From positions 39,289 to 103,288 of the forward strand of contig CANXME010000394.1 of NCBI GenBank assembly GCA_948144175.1: a stretch of 64,000 nt of DNA, read 5' to 3'. The stretch is from Closterium sp. NIES-65 (lineage: Eukaryota > Streptophyta > Zygnematophyceae > Desmidiales > Closteriaceae). This document shows, piece after piece, positions 38,458 through 50,500 of this stretch; position 1 is the stretch's first letter; every line of letters begins with the position of its first letter. The notes under the pieces were generated by a model, which was given only the letters and a program-made list of their open reading frames with translations, was not told the origin of the DNA and did not search any database. The translations under genes and the position numbers were made by a program.

Positions 38458-41400
38458 GATGAAAGAGTTACTTTCATCTCACCATCTGATGAAAGAGTTA
38501 CTTTCATCTCACCATCTGATGAAAGAGTTACTTTCATCTCACCATCTGATAAAAGAGGTACTTTCATCTCACTATCTGATAAAAGAATTACTTTCATCTC
38601 ACCATCTGAGGAAAGAGGTACTTTCATCTCACCATCTGATGAAAGAGTTACTTTCATCTCACCATCTGATGAAAGAGGTACTTTCATCTCACCATCTTAT
38701 GAAAGAGTTACTTTCATCTCACCATCTGATGAAAGAGTTACTTTCATCTCACCATCTGATGAAAGAGTTGCTTTCATCTCACCATCTGATGAAAGAGTTA
38801 CTTTCATCTCACCATCCGAAGAAAGAGTTGCTTTCATCTCACCATCTGATGAAAGAGTTGCTTTCATCTCACCATCTGATGAAAGAGGTACTTTCATCTC
38901 ACCATCTGATGAAAGAATTACTTTCATATCACCATCTGATGAAAGAGGTACTTTCATCTCACCATCTGATGAAAGAGTTGCTTTCATCTCACCATCTGAT
39001 GAAAGAGTTACTTTGATATCACCATCTGATGAAAGAGGTACTTTCATCTCACCATCTGATGAAAGAGTTACTTTCATCTCACCATCTGAAGAAAGAGTTG
39101 CTTTCATCTCACCATCTGATGAAAGAGTTGCTTTCATCTCACCATCTGATGAAAGAGTTACTTTCATCTCACCATCTGATGAAAGAGGTACTTTCATCTT
39201 ACCATCTAATGAAAGAATTACTTTCATCTCACCATCTGATGAAAGAGGTACTTTCATCTCACTATCTGATGAAAAAGTTGCTTTCATCTCACCATCTGAT
39301 GAAAGAGTTACTTTGATCTCACCATCTGATAAAAGAGGTACTTTCATCTCACCATCTGATGAAAGAGTTGCTTTCATCTCACCATCTGATCAAAGAGTTA
39401 CTTTCATCTCACCATCTGATGAAAGAGTTGCTTTCATCTCACCATTTGATGAAAGAGGTATTTTCATCTCACCATCTGATGAAAGAGTTACTTTCATCTC
39501 ACCATCTGATGAAAGAGGTACTTTCATCTCACCATTTGATGAAAGAGTTACTTTCATCTCACCATCTGATGAAAGAGGTACTTTTATCTCAGCATCTGAT
39601 GAAAGAGGTACTTCATCTCACCATCTGATCAATGAGATACTTTCATCTCACCATCTGATGAAAAAGTTACTTTCATCTCACCATCTGATGAAAGAGTTAC
39701 TTTCATATCACCATCTGATGAAAGAGTTACTTTCATCTCACCATTTGATGAAAGAGTTACTTTCATCTCACCATCTGATGAAAGAGTTACTTTCATCTCA
39801 CCATCTGATAAAAGAGGTACTTTCATCTCACTATCTGATGAAAGAATTACTTTCATCTCACCATCTGATGAAAGAGGTACTTTCATCTCACCATCTGATG
39901 AAAGAGTTACTTTCATCTCAACATCTGATGAAAGAGGTACTTTCATCTCACCATCTGATGAAAGAGGTACTTTCATCTCACCATCTGATGAAAGAGGTAC
40001 TTTCATCTCACCATCTGATGAAAGAGTTGCTTTCATCTCACCATCTGATGAAAGAGCTACTTTGATCTCACCATCTGATGAAAGAGGTACTTTCATCTCA
40101 CCATCTGATGAAAGAATTACTTTCATCTCAACATCTGATGAAAGAGGTACTTTCATCTCACTATCTGATGAAAGAATTACTTTCATCTCACCATCTGATG
40201 AAAGAGGTACTTTCATCTCACCATCTGATGAAAGAGTTACTTTCATCTCAACATCTGATGAAAGAGGTACTTTCATCTCACCATCTGATGAAAGAGGCAC
40301 TTTCATCTCACCATCTGATGAAAGAGTTACTTTCATCTCACCATCTGATGAAAGAGTTGCTTTCATCTTACCATCTGATGAAAAGTTACTTTCATCTCAC
40401 CATCTGAAGAAAGAGTTGCTTTCATCTCACCATCTGATGAAAGAGTTGCTTTCATCTCACCATCTGATGAAAGAGGTACTTTAATCTCACAATCTGATGA
40501 AAGAGGTACTTTCATCTCACCATCTGATGAAAGAATTACTTTCATCTCACCATCTGATGAAAGAGGTACTTTCATCTCACCATCTGATGAAAGAGTTGCT
40601 TTCATCTCACCATCTGATGAAAGAGTTACTTTGATCTCACTATCTGAAAAAAGAGGTACTTTCATCTCACCATCTGATGAAAGAGTTGCTTTCATCTCAC
40701 CATCTGATGAAAGAGTTACTTTCATCTCACCATCTGAAGAAAGAGTTACTTTCATCTCACCATCTGATGAAAGAGTTACTTTCATCTCACCATCTGATGA
40801 AAAAGTTACTTTCATCTCACCATCTGATGAAAGAATTACTTTCATCTCACCATCTGATGAAAGAGGTACTTTCATCTCACCATCTGATGAAAGAGTTGCT
40901 TTCATCTCAACATCTGATGAAAGAGTTACTTTGATCTCACCATCTGATAAAAGAGGTACTTTCATCTCACCATCTGATGAAAGAGTTGCTTTCATCTCAC
41001 CATCTGATGAAAGAGTTACTTTCATCTCACCATCTGAAGAAAGAGTTGCTTTCATCTCACCATCTGATGAAAGAGTTGCTTTCATCTCACCATCTGATGA
41101 AAGAGTTACTTTCATCTCAGCATCTGATGAAAGAGGTACTTTCATCTCACCATCTGATGAAAGAGTTACTTTCCTCTCACCATCTGATGAAAAAGTTACT
41201 TTCATCTCACCATCTGATGAAAGAGTTACTTTCATCTCACCATCTGATGAATAATAACTTCCATCTCACCATCTGATGAAAGAGTTACTTTCATCTCACC
41301 ATCTGATGAAAGAGTTCATTTCATCTCACCATCTGATGAAAGAGTTACTTTCATCTCACCATCTGATGAATAATAACTTCTATCTCACCATCTGATGAAA

Positions 41401-41474
41401 GAGTTACTTTCATCTCACCATCTGATGAAAGAGTTACTTTCATCTCACCAGCCACGTGATGAAAGAGTTACTTT

Positions 41475-41570
41475 GAGATGTCTGGAAATAACACGTTTAT
41501 TACCAATCACCAGGTTTCAACCACCAGTCTCATCATCCCATCCCACAGTCGATGCAGTTGAGCAGAATCT
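41475..41570. other. Unique junction B (96 bp) between the 30-mer core and the right 28-mer arm
   Basis: Single-copy sequence starting GAGATGTCTGG after the last degraded 30-mer unit and ending at AGCAGAATCT before CTCGCTTTCC, where the C-rich 28-mer begins. The two 30-mer units before it contain CACGTG and decayed copies of the dyad. An open frame crosses it only because both flanking satellites are open on +. No promoter, RNA gene or known motif was recognised. Confidence 0.8.
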
Positions 41571-44500
41571 CTCTCGCTTTCCATCACCCCGCCCCATTCC
41601 CCCGTTTTCCATCACCCCGCCCCATTCTCCCGCTTTCCATCACCCCGCCCTATTCTCCCGCTTTCCATCACCCCGCCCCATTCTTCCTCTTTCCATCACC
41701 CCGTCCCATTCTCCCGCTTTCCATCACCCCGCCCCATTCTCTCGCTTTCCATCACCCCGCCCCATTCTCTCGCTTTCCATCACTCTGCCCCATTCTACCT
41801 CTTTCCATCACCCCGCCCCATTCTCCCTCTTTCCATCACCCCGCCTCATTCTCCCTCTTTCCATCACCTCGCCCCATTCTCCCTCTTTCCATCACCCCGC
41901 CCCATTCTCCCGCTTTCCATCACCCCGCCCCATTCTCCCGCATTCCATCTCCCCGCCCCATTCTCCCTCTTTCCATCACCCCGCCCCATTCTCCCGCTTT
42001 CTATCACCCCGCCCCATTTTCCTGCTTTCCATCACCCCTTTCCATTCTCCCACTTTCCATCACCCCGCCCCATTCTCCCGCTTTCCATCATCCCGCCCCA
42101 TTCTCCCTCTTTCCATCACCCCGCCCCATTCTCCCGCTTTCCATCACCCCGCCCCATTCTTCCGCTTTCCATCATCCCACCCCATTCTCCCGCTTTCCAT
42201 CACCCCGCCCCATTCTCCCGCTTTGCATCACCCCGCCCCATTCTCCCGCTTTCCATCACCCCGCCCCATTCTCCCGCATTCCATCACCCCTCCCCATTCT
42301 CCCTCTTTCCATCACCCCGCCCCATTCTCCTGCTTTCCATCACCCCGCCCCATTCTCCTGCTTTCCATCACCCCGCCCCATTCTCCTGCTTTCCATCACC
42401 CCGCCCCATTCTCCCGCTTTCCATCACCCCGCCCCATTCTCCCTCTTTCCATCACCCCGCCCCATTCTCCCGCTTTCCATCTCCCCACCCCATTCTCCTG
42501 CTTTCCATCACCCCGTCCCATTCTCCCGCCTCTTTCCATCACCCCGCCCCATTCTCCCGCTTTCCATCACCGCGCCCCATTCTCCCGCTTTCCATCACCC
42601 CGCCCCCATTCTCCCGCTTCCCATCACCCCGCCCCGTTCTCCCGCTTTCCATCACCCAGCCCGATTCTCCCACTTTTAATCACCCCGCCCCATTCTCCTG
42701 CTTTCCATCACCCCGCCCCATTCTCCCTCTTTCCATCACCCCGCCCCATTCTCCCTCTTTCCATCACCCCGCCCCATTCTCCCGCTTTCCATCACCCTGC
42801 CCCATTCTCCCGCTTTCCATCACCCCGCCCCATTCTCCCGCTTTCCATCACCCCGCCCCATTCTCCCGGTTTCCATCACCCCGCCCCATTCTCCCGGTTT
42901 CCATCACCCTGCCCCATTCTCTCGCTTTCCATCACTCTGCCCCATTCTACCTCTTTCTATCACCCCGCCCCATTCTCCCTCTTTCCATCACCCCACCCCA
43001 TTCTCCCGATTTCCATCACCCCGCCCCATTCTCTCGCCTCTTTCCATCACCCCGCCCCATTCTCCCGCTTTCCATCACCCCGCCCCATTCTCCCGCTTTC
43101 CATCACCCCGCCCCATTCTCCACCTTTCCATCACCCCGCCCCATTCTCCCTCTTTCCATCACCCTTCCCCATTCTCCCTCTATCCATCACCCCACCCAAT
43201 TCTCCCGCTTTCCATCACCCCGTCCCATTCTCCCGCTTTCCATCACCCGGCCCCATTCTTTTGCGTTCAATCACCCCACCCCATCCTCCCCTCTTTCCAT
43301 CACCCCGCCCCATTCTCCCGCTTTCCATCACCCCTCCCCATTCTCCCTCTTTCCATCACCCCGCCCCATTCTCCTGCTTTCCATCACCCCGCCCCATTCT
43401 CCCGCTTTCCATCACCCCGCCCCATTCTCCCTCTTTCCATCACCCCGCCCCATTCTCCCGCTTTCCATCACCGCGCCCCATTCTCCCGCTTTCCATCACC
43501 CCGCCCCCATTCTCCCGCTTCCCATCACCCCGCCCCGTTCTCCCGCTTTCCATCACCCCGCCCCATTCTCCCGCTTTCCATCACCCCGCCCCATTCTCCT
43601 GCTTTCCATCACCCCGCCCCATTCTCCCTCTTTCCATCACCCCGCCCCATTCTCCCTCTTTCCAACACCCCGACCCCATTCTCCCGCTTTCCATCACGCC
43701 GCCCCATTCTCCCGCTTTCCATCACCCCGCCCCATTCTCCCGGTTTCCATCACCCCGCCCCATTCTCCAGGTTTCCATCACCCTGCCCCATTCTCTCACT
43801 TTCCATCACTCTGCCCCATTCTACCTCTTTCTATCACCCCGCCCCATTCTCCCTCTTTCCATCACCCCGCCCCATTCTCCCGATTTCCATCACCCCGCCC
43901 CATTCTCTCGCCTCTTTCCATCAACCCGCCCCATTCTCCCGCTTTCCATCACTCCGCCCTATTCTCCCGCTTTCCATCACCCCGCCCCATTCTCCCGCTT
44001 TCCATCATCCCGCCCCATTCTCCAACTTTCCATCACCCCGCCCCAATCTCCCGCTTTCCATCACCCTGCCCCAATCTTCCGCTTTCCATCACCCCGCCCC
44101 ATTCTCCCTCCTTCCATCACCCCGCCCCATTCTCCCGCTTTCCATCACCCCGCCCCATTCTCCCGCTTTCCATCACCCCGCCCCATTCTCCCGCTTTCCA
44201 TCACCCCGCCCCATTCTCCCGCTTTCCATCACCCCGCCCCATTCTCCCTCCTTCCATCACCCCGCCCCATTCTCCCGCTTTCCATCATCCCGCCCCATTC
44301 TCCCTCCTTCTATCACCCCGCCCCATTCTCCCTCCTTCCATCACCCCGCCCCATTCTCCCGCTTTCCATCACCCCGCCCCATTCTCCCGCTTTCCATCAC
44401 CCCGCCCCATTCTCCCTTCTTCCATCACCCCGCCCCATTCTCCCGCTTTCCATCATCCCGCTCCATTCTCCCTCCTTCCATCAACCCGCCCCATTCTCCC

Positions 44501-47500
44501 TCCTTCCATCACCCCGCCCCATTCTCCCGCTTTCCATCACCCCGCCACATTCTCCGTCTTTCCATCACCCCGTCCCATTCTCCTTCCTTCCATCACCCCG
44601 CCCCATTCTCCCTCCTTCCATCACCCCGCCCCATTCTCCCGCTTTCTATCAGCCCGCCCCATTCTCCCACTTTCCATCACCCCGCCCCATTCTCCCGCTT
44701 TCCATCACCCCGCCCCATTCTCCCGCTTTCCATCACCCCGCCCCATTCTCCCGCTTTCCATCACCCCGCCCCCTTCTCCCTCCTTCCATCACCCCGCCCC
44801 ATTCTCCCTCCTTCCGTCACCCCGCCCCATTCTCCCGCTTTCCATCACCCCGCCCCATTCTCCCGCTTTCTATCACCCCGCCCCCTTCTCTCTCCTTCCA
44901 TCACCCCGCCCCATTCTCCCGCTTTCCATCACCCCGCCCCATTTTCCCGCGTTCCATCACCCTGCCCCAATCTCCCGCTTTCCATCCCCCTGCCCCAATC
45001 TTCCGCTTTCCATCACCCCGCCCCATTCTCCCTGCTTCCATCACCCCGCCCCATTCTCCCGCTTTCCATCACCCCGCCCCATTCTCCCGCTTTCCATCAC
45101 CCCGCCCCATTCTCCCGCTTTCCATCACCCCGCCCCATTCTCCCGCTTTCCATCACCCCGCCCCATTCTCCCTCCTTTCATCACCCCGCCCCATTCTCCC
45201 GCTTTCCATCACCCCGCCCCATTCTCCCGCTTCCCATAACCCTACCCCATTCTCCCGCTTTCCATCACCCCGCCACATTCTCCGGCTTTCCATCACCCCG
45301 TCCCATTCTCCTTCCTTCCATCACCCCGCCTCATTCTCCCTCCTTCCATCACCCCGACCCATTCTCCCGCTTTCCATCACCCCGCCCCATTCTCCCGCTT
45401 TCCATCACCCCGCCCCATTTTCCCGCTTTCCATCACCCCGCCCCATTCTCCCGCTTTCCATCACCCCGCCGCATTCTCCCGCTTTCCATCACCCCGCCCC
45501 ATTCTCCCGCTTTCCATCACCCCGCCCCCTTCTCCCTCCTTCCATCACCCCGCCCCATTCTCCCTCCTTCCATCACCCCGCCCCATTCTCCCGCTTTCCA
45601 TCAGCCCGCCCCATTCTCCCGCTTTCCATCACCCCTCCCCTTTCTCCCGCTTTCCATCTCCCCGCCCCATTCTCCCGCTTTCCATCACCCCGCCCCATTC
45701 TCCCGCTTTCCATCACCCGGCCCCATTCTTCCGCTTCCCATCATCCCGCCCCATTCCCCCGCTTTCCATCACCCCTCCCCATTCTCCCTCCTTCCATCAC
45801 CCTGCCCCATTCTCTCGCTTTCCATCACCCCGCCCCATTCTCCCGCTTTCCATCACGCCGCCCCATTCTCCCGCTTTCCATCACCCCGCCCCATTCTCCC
45901 TCCTTCCATCACCCCGCCCCATTCTCCCGCTTTCCATCACCCCGCCCCATTCTCCTTTCTTCCATCACCCCGCCCCATTCTCCCTCATTCCATTACCCCG
46001 CCCCATTTTTCCGCTTTCCACCACCCTGCCCCATTCTCCCGCTTTCCATCACCCCGCTCCATTCTCCCGCTTTCCATCACCCCGCCCCATTCTCCCGCTT
46101 TCCATCACCCCGCCATATTCTTCCTCTTTCCATCACCCCGCCCCATTCTCCCGCTTTCCATCACCCCGCCCCATTCTCCTGCTTTCCATCACCCCGCCCC
46201 ATTCTCCCGCTTTCCATCACCCCGCCCCATTCTCCCACTTTCCATCACCGCGCCTCATTCTCCCGCTTTCCATCACCCTGCCCCATTCTCCCTCTTTCCA
46301 TCACCCCGCCCCATTCTCCCTCTTTCCATCACCCCACCCCATTCTCCCGCTTTCCATCACCCCGCCCCATTCTCCCACTTTCCATCACCCCGCCCCTTTC
46401 TCCCGCGTTCCATCACCCCGCCCCATTCTCCCGCTTTCCATCACTCCGCCCCATTCTCCCGCTGTCCATCACCCCGCCCCATTCTCCCGCTTTCCACCAC
46501 CCTGCCCCATTCTCCCGCTTTCCATCACCCTGCCCCATTCTCCCGCTTTCTATCACCCCGCCCCATTCTCCCGCTTTCCATCACCCTGCCCCATTCTCCC
46601 GCTTTCCATCACCCCGCTCCATTCTCCCGCTTTCCATCACCCCGCCCCATTCTCCCGCTTTCCACCACCCTGCCCCAATCTCCCGCTTTCCATCACCCCG
46701 CTCCATTCTCCCGCTTTCCATCACCCCGGCCCATTCTCCTGCTTTCCATCACCTCGCCCCATTCTCCTGCTTTCCATCACCCCGGCCCATTCTCCCGCTT
46801 TCCATCACCCCGCCCCATTCTCCCGCTTTCCATCACCCCGTCCCATTCTCCCTCTTTTCATCACCCCGCCCCATTCTCCCTCTTTCCATCACCCCACCCC
46901 ATTCTCCCGATTTCCATCAGCCCGGCCCATTCTCCCTATTTTCATCACCCTGCCCCATTCTCCCCCTTTCCATCACCCCGCCCCATTCTCCCGCTTTCCA
47001 TCACCCCGCCCCATTCTCCCGCTTTCCATCAACCCGCCCCATTCTCCCTCTTTCCATCACCCCGCCCCATTCTCCCTCTTTCCATCACCCCGCCCCATTC
47101 TCCCTCTTTCCATCACCTCGCCCCGTTCTCCCTCTTTCCATAACCTCGCCCCATTCTCCCTATTTCCATCACCCCGCCACATTCTCCAGCTTTCCATCAC
47201 CCCTCCCCACTCTCCCGCTTTCCATCACCCCGCCCCATTCTCCCACTTTCCATCACCCCGACCCATTCTCCAGCTTTCCATCACCCCTCCCCACTCTCCC
47301 GCTTTCCATCACCCCGACCCATTCTCCCTCTTTCCATCACCCCGCCCCATTCTCGCTCTTTCCATCACCTCGCCCTATTCTCCCGCTTTCCATCACCCCG
47401 CCCCGTTCTCCCACTTTCCATCGCCCCGCCCCTTTCTCCCGCGTTCCATCACCCCGCCCCATTCTCCCGCTTTCCATCACTCCGCCCCATTCTCCCGCTT

Positions 47501-50500
47501 TCCATCACCCCGCCCTATTCTCCCGCTTTCAACCACCCTGCCCCATTCTCCCGCTTTCCATCACCCTGCCCCATTCTCCCGCTTTCCATCACCCCGCCCC
47601 ATTCTCCCGCTTTCCATCACCCCGCTCCAGTCTCCCGCTTTCCATCACCCCGCCCCATTCTCCCGCTTTCCACCACCCTGCCCCATTCTGCTGCTTTCCA
47701 TCACCCCGCTCCATTCTCCCGCTTTCCATCACCCCGGCCCATTCTTCCGTTTTCCATCACCCCGCCCCATTCTCCTGCTTTCCATCACCCCGCCCCATTC
47801 TCCCGCTTTCCATCACCCCTCCCCATTCTCCCGCTTTCCATCACCCCGCCATATTCTTCCTCTTTCCATCACCCCGCCCCATTCTCCCACTTTCCATCAC
47901 CCCGCCCCATTCTCCTGCTTTCCATCACCCCGCCCCATTCTCCCGCTTTCCATCACTCCGCCCCGTTCTCCCGCTTTCCATCACCGCGCCCCATTCTCCC
48001 GCTTTCCATCACCCTGCCCCATTCTCCTTCTTTCCATCACCCCGCCCCATTCTCCCGCTTTCCATCACCCCGCCCCATTCTCCCACTTTCCATCACCCCG
48101 CCCCTTTCTCCCGCGTTCCATCACCCCGCCCCATTCTCCCGCTTTCCATCACTCCGCCCCATTCTCCCGCTGTCCATCACCCCGCCCCATTCTCCCGCTT
48201 TCCACCACCCTGCCCCATTCTCCCGCTTTCCATCACCCTGCCCCATTCTCCCGCTTTCCATCACCCCGCCCCATTCTCCCGCTTTCCATCACCCCGCCCC
48301 ATTCTCCCGCTTTCCATCACCCCGCTCCATTCTCCCGCTTTCCATCACCCCGCCCTATTCTCCCGCTTTCCACCACCCTGCCCCATTCTCCCGCTTTCCA
48401 TCACCCCGCTCCATTCTCCCGCTTTCCATCACCCCAGCCCATTCTCCTGCTTTCCATCACCTCGCCCCATTCTCCTGCTTTCCATCACCCCGGCCCATTC
48501 TCCCGCTTTCCATCACCCCGTCCCATTCTCCCTCTTTTCATCACCCCGCCCCATTCTCCCTCTTTCCATCACCCCACCCCATTCTCCCGATTTCCATCAG
48601 CCAGGCCCATTCTCCCTATTTCCATCACCCTGCCCCATTCTCCCCCTTTCCATCACCCCGCCCCATTCTCCCGCTTTCCATCATCCCGCCCCATTCTCCC
48701 TCTTTCAATCACCCCGCCCCATTTTCCCTCTTTCCATCACCCCGCCCCATTCTCCCTCTTTCCATCACCCCGCCCCGTTCTCCCTCTTTCCATCACCTCG
48801 CCCCATTCTCCCTATTTCCATCACCCCGCCCCATTCTTCCGCTTTCCATCACCCCGCCACATTCTCTAGCTTTTCATCACCCCTCCCCATTCTCCCGCTT
48901 TCCATCACCCCGCCCCATTCTCCCACTTTCCATCACCCCGCCCCATTCTCCCGCTTTCCATCACCCCGCCCCATTCTCCCGCTTTCCATCAACCCGCCCC
49001 ATTCTTCCGCTTTCCATCACCCTGCCCCATTATCCAGCTTTCCAACACCCGGCCCCATTCTCCCGCTTTCCATCACCCCGCCCCATTCTCCCTCTTTGCA
49101 TCACCCCGCCCCATTCTCCCTCTTTCCATCACCCCGCCCCATTCTCCCTTTTTCCATCACCCCACCCCATTCTCCCTATTTCCATCACCCCGCCCCATTC
49201 TCCCGCTTTCCATCACCCCGCCCCATTCTCCCTCTTTCCATCACCCCACCCCATTCTCTCTCTTTCCATCACCCCGCCCCATTCTCCCTCTTTCCATCAC
49301 CCCGCCCCATTCTTCCGCTTTCAATCACCCCGCCCCATTCTCCCTATTTCCATCACCCCGCCCCATTTTTCCGCTTTCCATCACCCCGCCCCATTCTCAG
49401 CTTTCCATCACCCCGCCCCATTCTCCCGCTTTCCATCACCCCGCCCCATTCTCTCGTTTTCCATCACCCCGCCCCATTCTCCCGCTTTCCATCACCCCGC
49501 CGCATTCTTCCGCTTTCCATCACCCCGCCCCATTCACCCTCTTTCCGTCACCCCGCCCCATTCTCCAGCTATCAATCACCCCGCCCTATTCTCCCGCTTT
49601 CCATCACCCCGCCCCATTCTCCCACTTTCCATCACCCCGCCCCAATCTCCTGCTTTCCATCACTCCGCCCTATTCTCCCTCTTTCCATCACCCGCCCCAT
49701 TCTCCCGCTTTCTGTCACCCAGCCCCATTATCCCGCTTTCCATCACCCCGCCCCATTTTCCCGCTTTCCATCACCCCGCCCTATTCTCAAGCTTTCCATC
49801 ACCTCGCCCCATGCTCCTGCTTTCCATCACCCCACCCCAGTCTCCCGCTTTCCATCACCCCGCCCCATTCTTCCGCTTTCCATTACCCCGCCCCGTTCTC
49901 CCGCTTTCCATCACCCCGCCCCATTCTCCCGCTTTCCATCACTTCGCCCCATTCTCCCGCTTTCCATCACCCCGCCCCTTTCTTCCTCTTTCCATCACCC
50001 CGCCCCATTCTCCCGCTTTCCATCACCTCGCCCCATTCTCCCTCTTTTGATCACCCCGCCCCATTCTCCCTCTTTCCATCACCCCGCCCCATTCTCTCCC
50101 TTTCCATCACCCCACCCCATTCCCCCTATTTCCATCACCCCGCCCCATTCTCCCGCTTTCCATCACCTGCCCCATTCTCCCTCTTTCCATCACCCCGCCC
50201 CATTCTCTCTCTTTCCATCACCTCGCCCCATTCTCCCTCTTTCCATCACCCTGCCCCATTCTTCCGCTTTCCATCACCCCGCCCAATTCTCCCTATTTCC
50301 ATCACCCCGCCCCATTCTTCCGCTTTCCATCACCCCGCCCCATTTCCAGCTTTCCATCACCCCGCCCCATTCTCCCGCTTTTCATCACCCCGCCCCATTC
50401 TCCCGTTTTCCATCACCCCGCCCCATTCTCCCGCTTTCCATCACCCCGCCCCATTCTTCCGCTTTCCATCACCTCGCCCCATTCACCCCCTTTCCGTCAC

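Larger units (their letters stand above)
20421..41474 (+). repeat. 30-bp satellite core array (about 21 kb)
   Basis: About 700 head-to-tail units of GATGAAAG, AGTTA, CTTTCATC, TCACCATCT; a consensus copy is 21420-21449. The first and third blocks are perfect reverse complements, so every unit has an 8-bp inverted repeat around 5 nt. Frequent centre variants are AGTTA, AGGTA, AGTTG and AATTA. Less common arm variants are GATAAAAG, GAAGAAAG, CTTTGATC and CTTTCATA. Two + frames (MKELLSSHHL and DERVTFISPS) and one - frame (DGEMKVTLSS) stay open because 30 is a multiple of 3; they are not annotated as genes. The last unit fades after CACGTGATGAAAG at about 41474. Confidence 0.98.

Noticed and set aside
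20421..41474. CRISPR array
   Set aside because: The 30-bp repeats with a dyad look superficially similar, but copies are contiguous with no unique spacers, and there are no cas genes.
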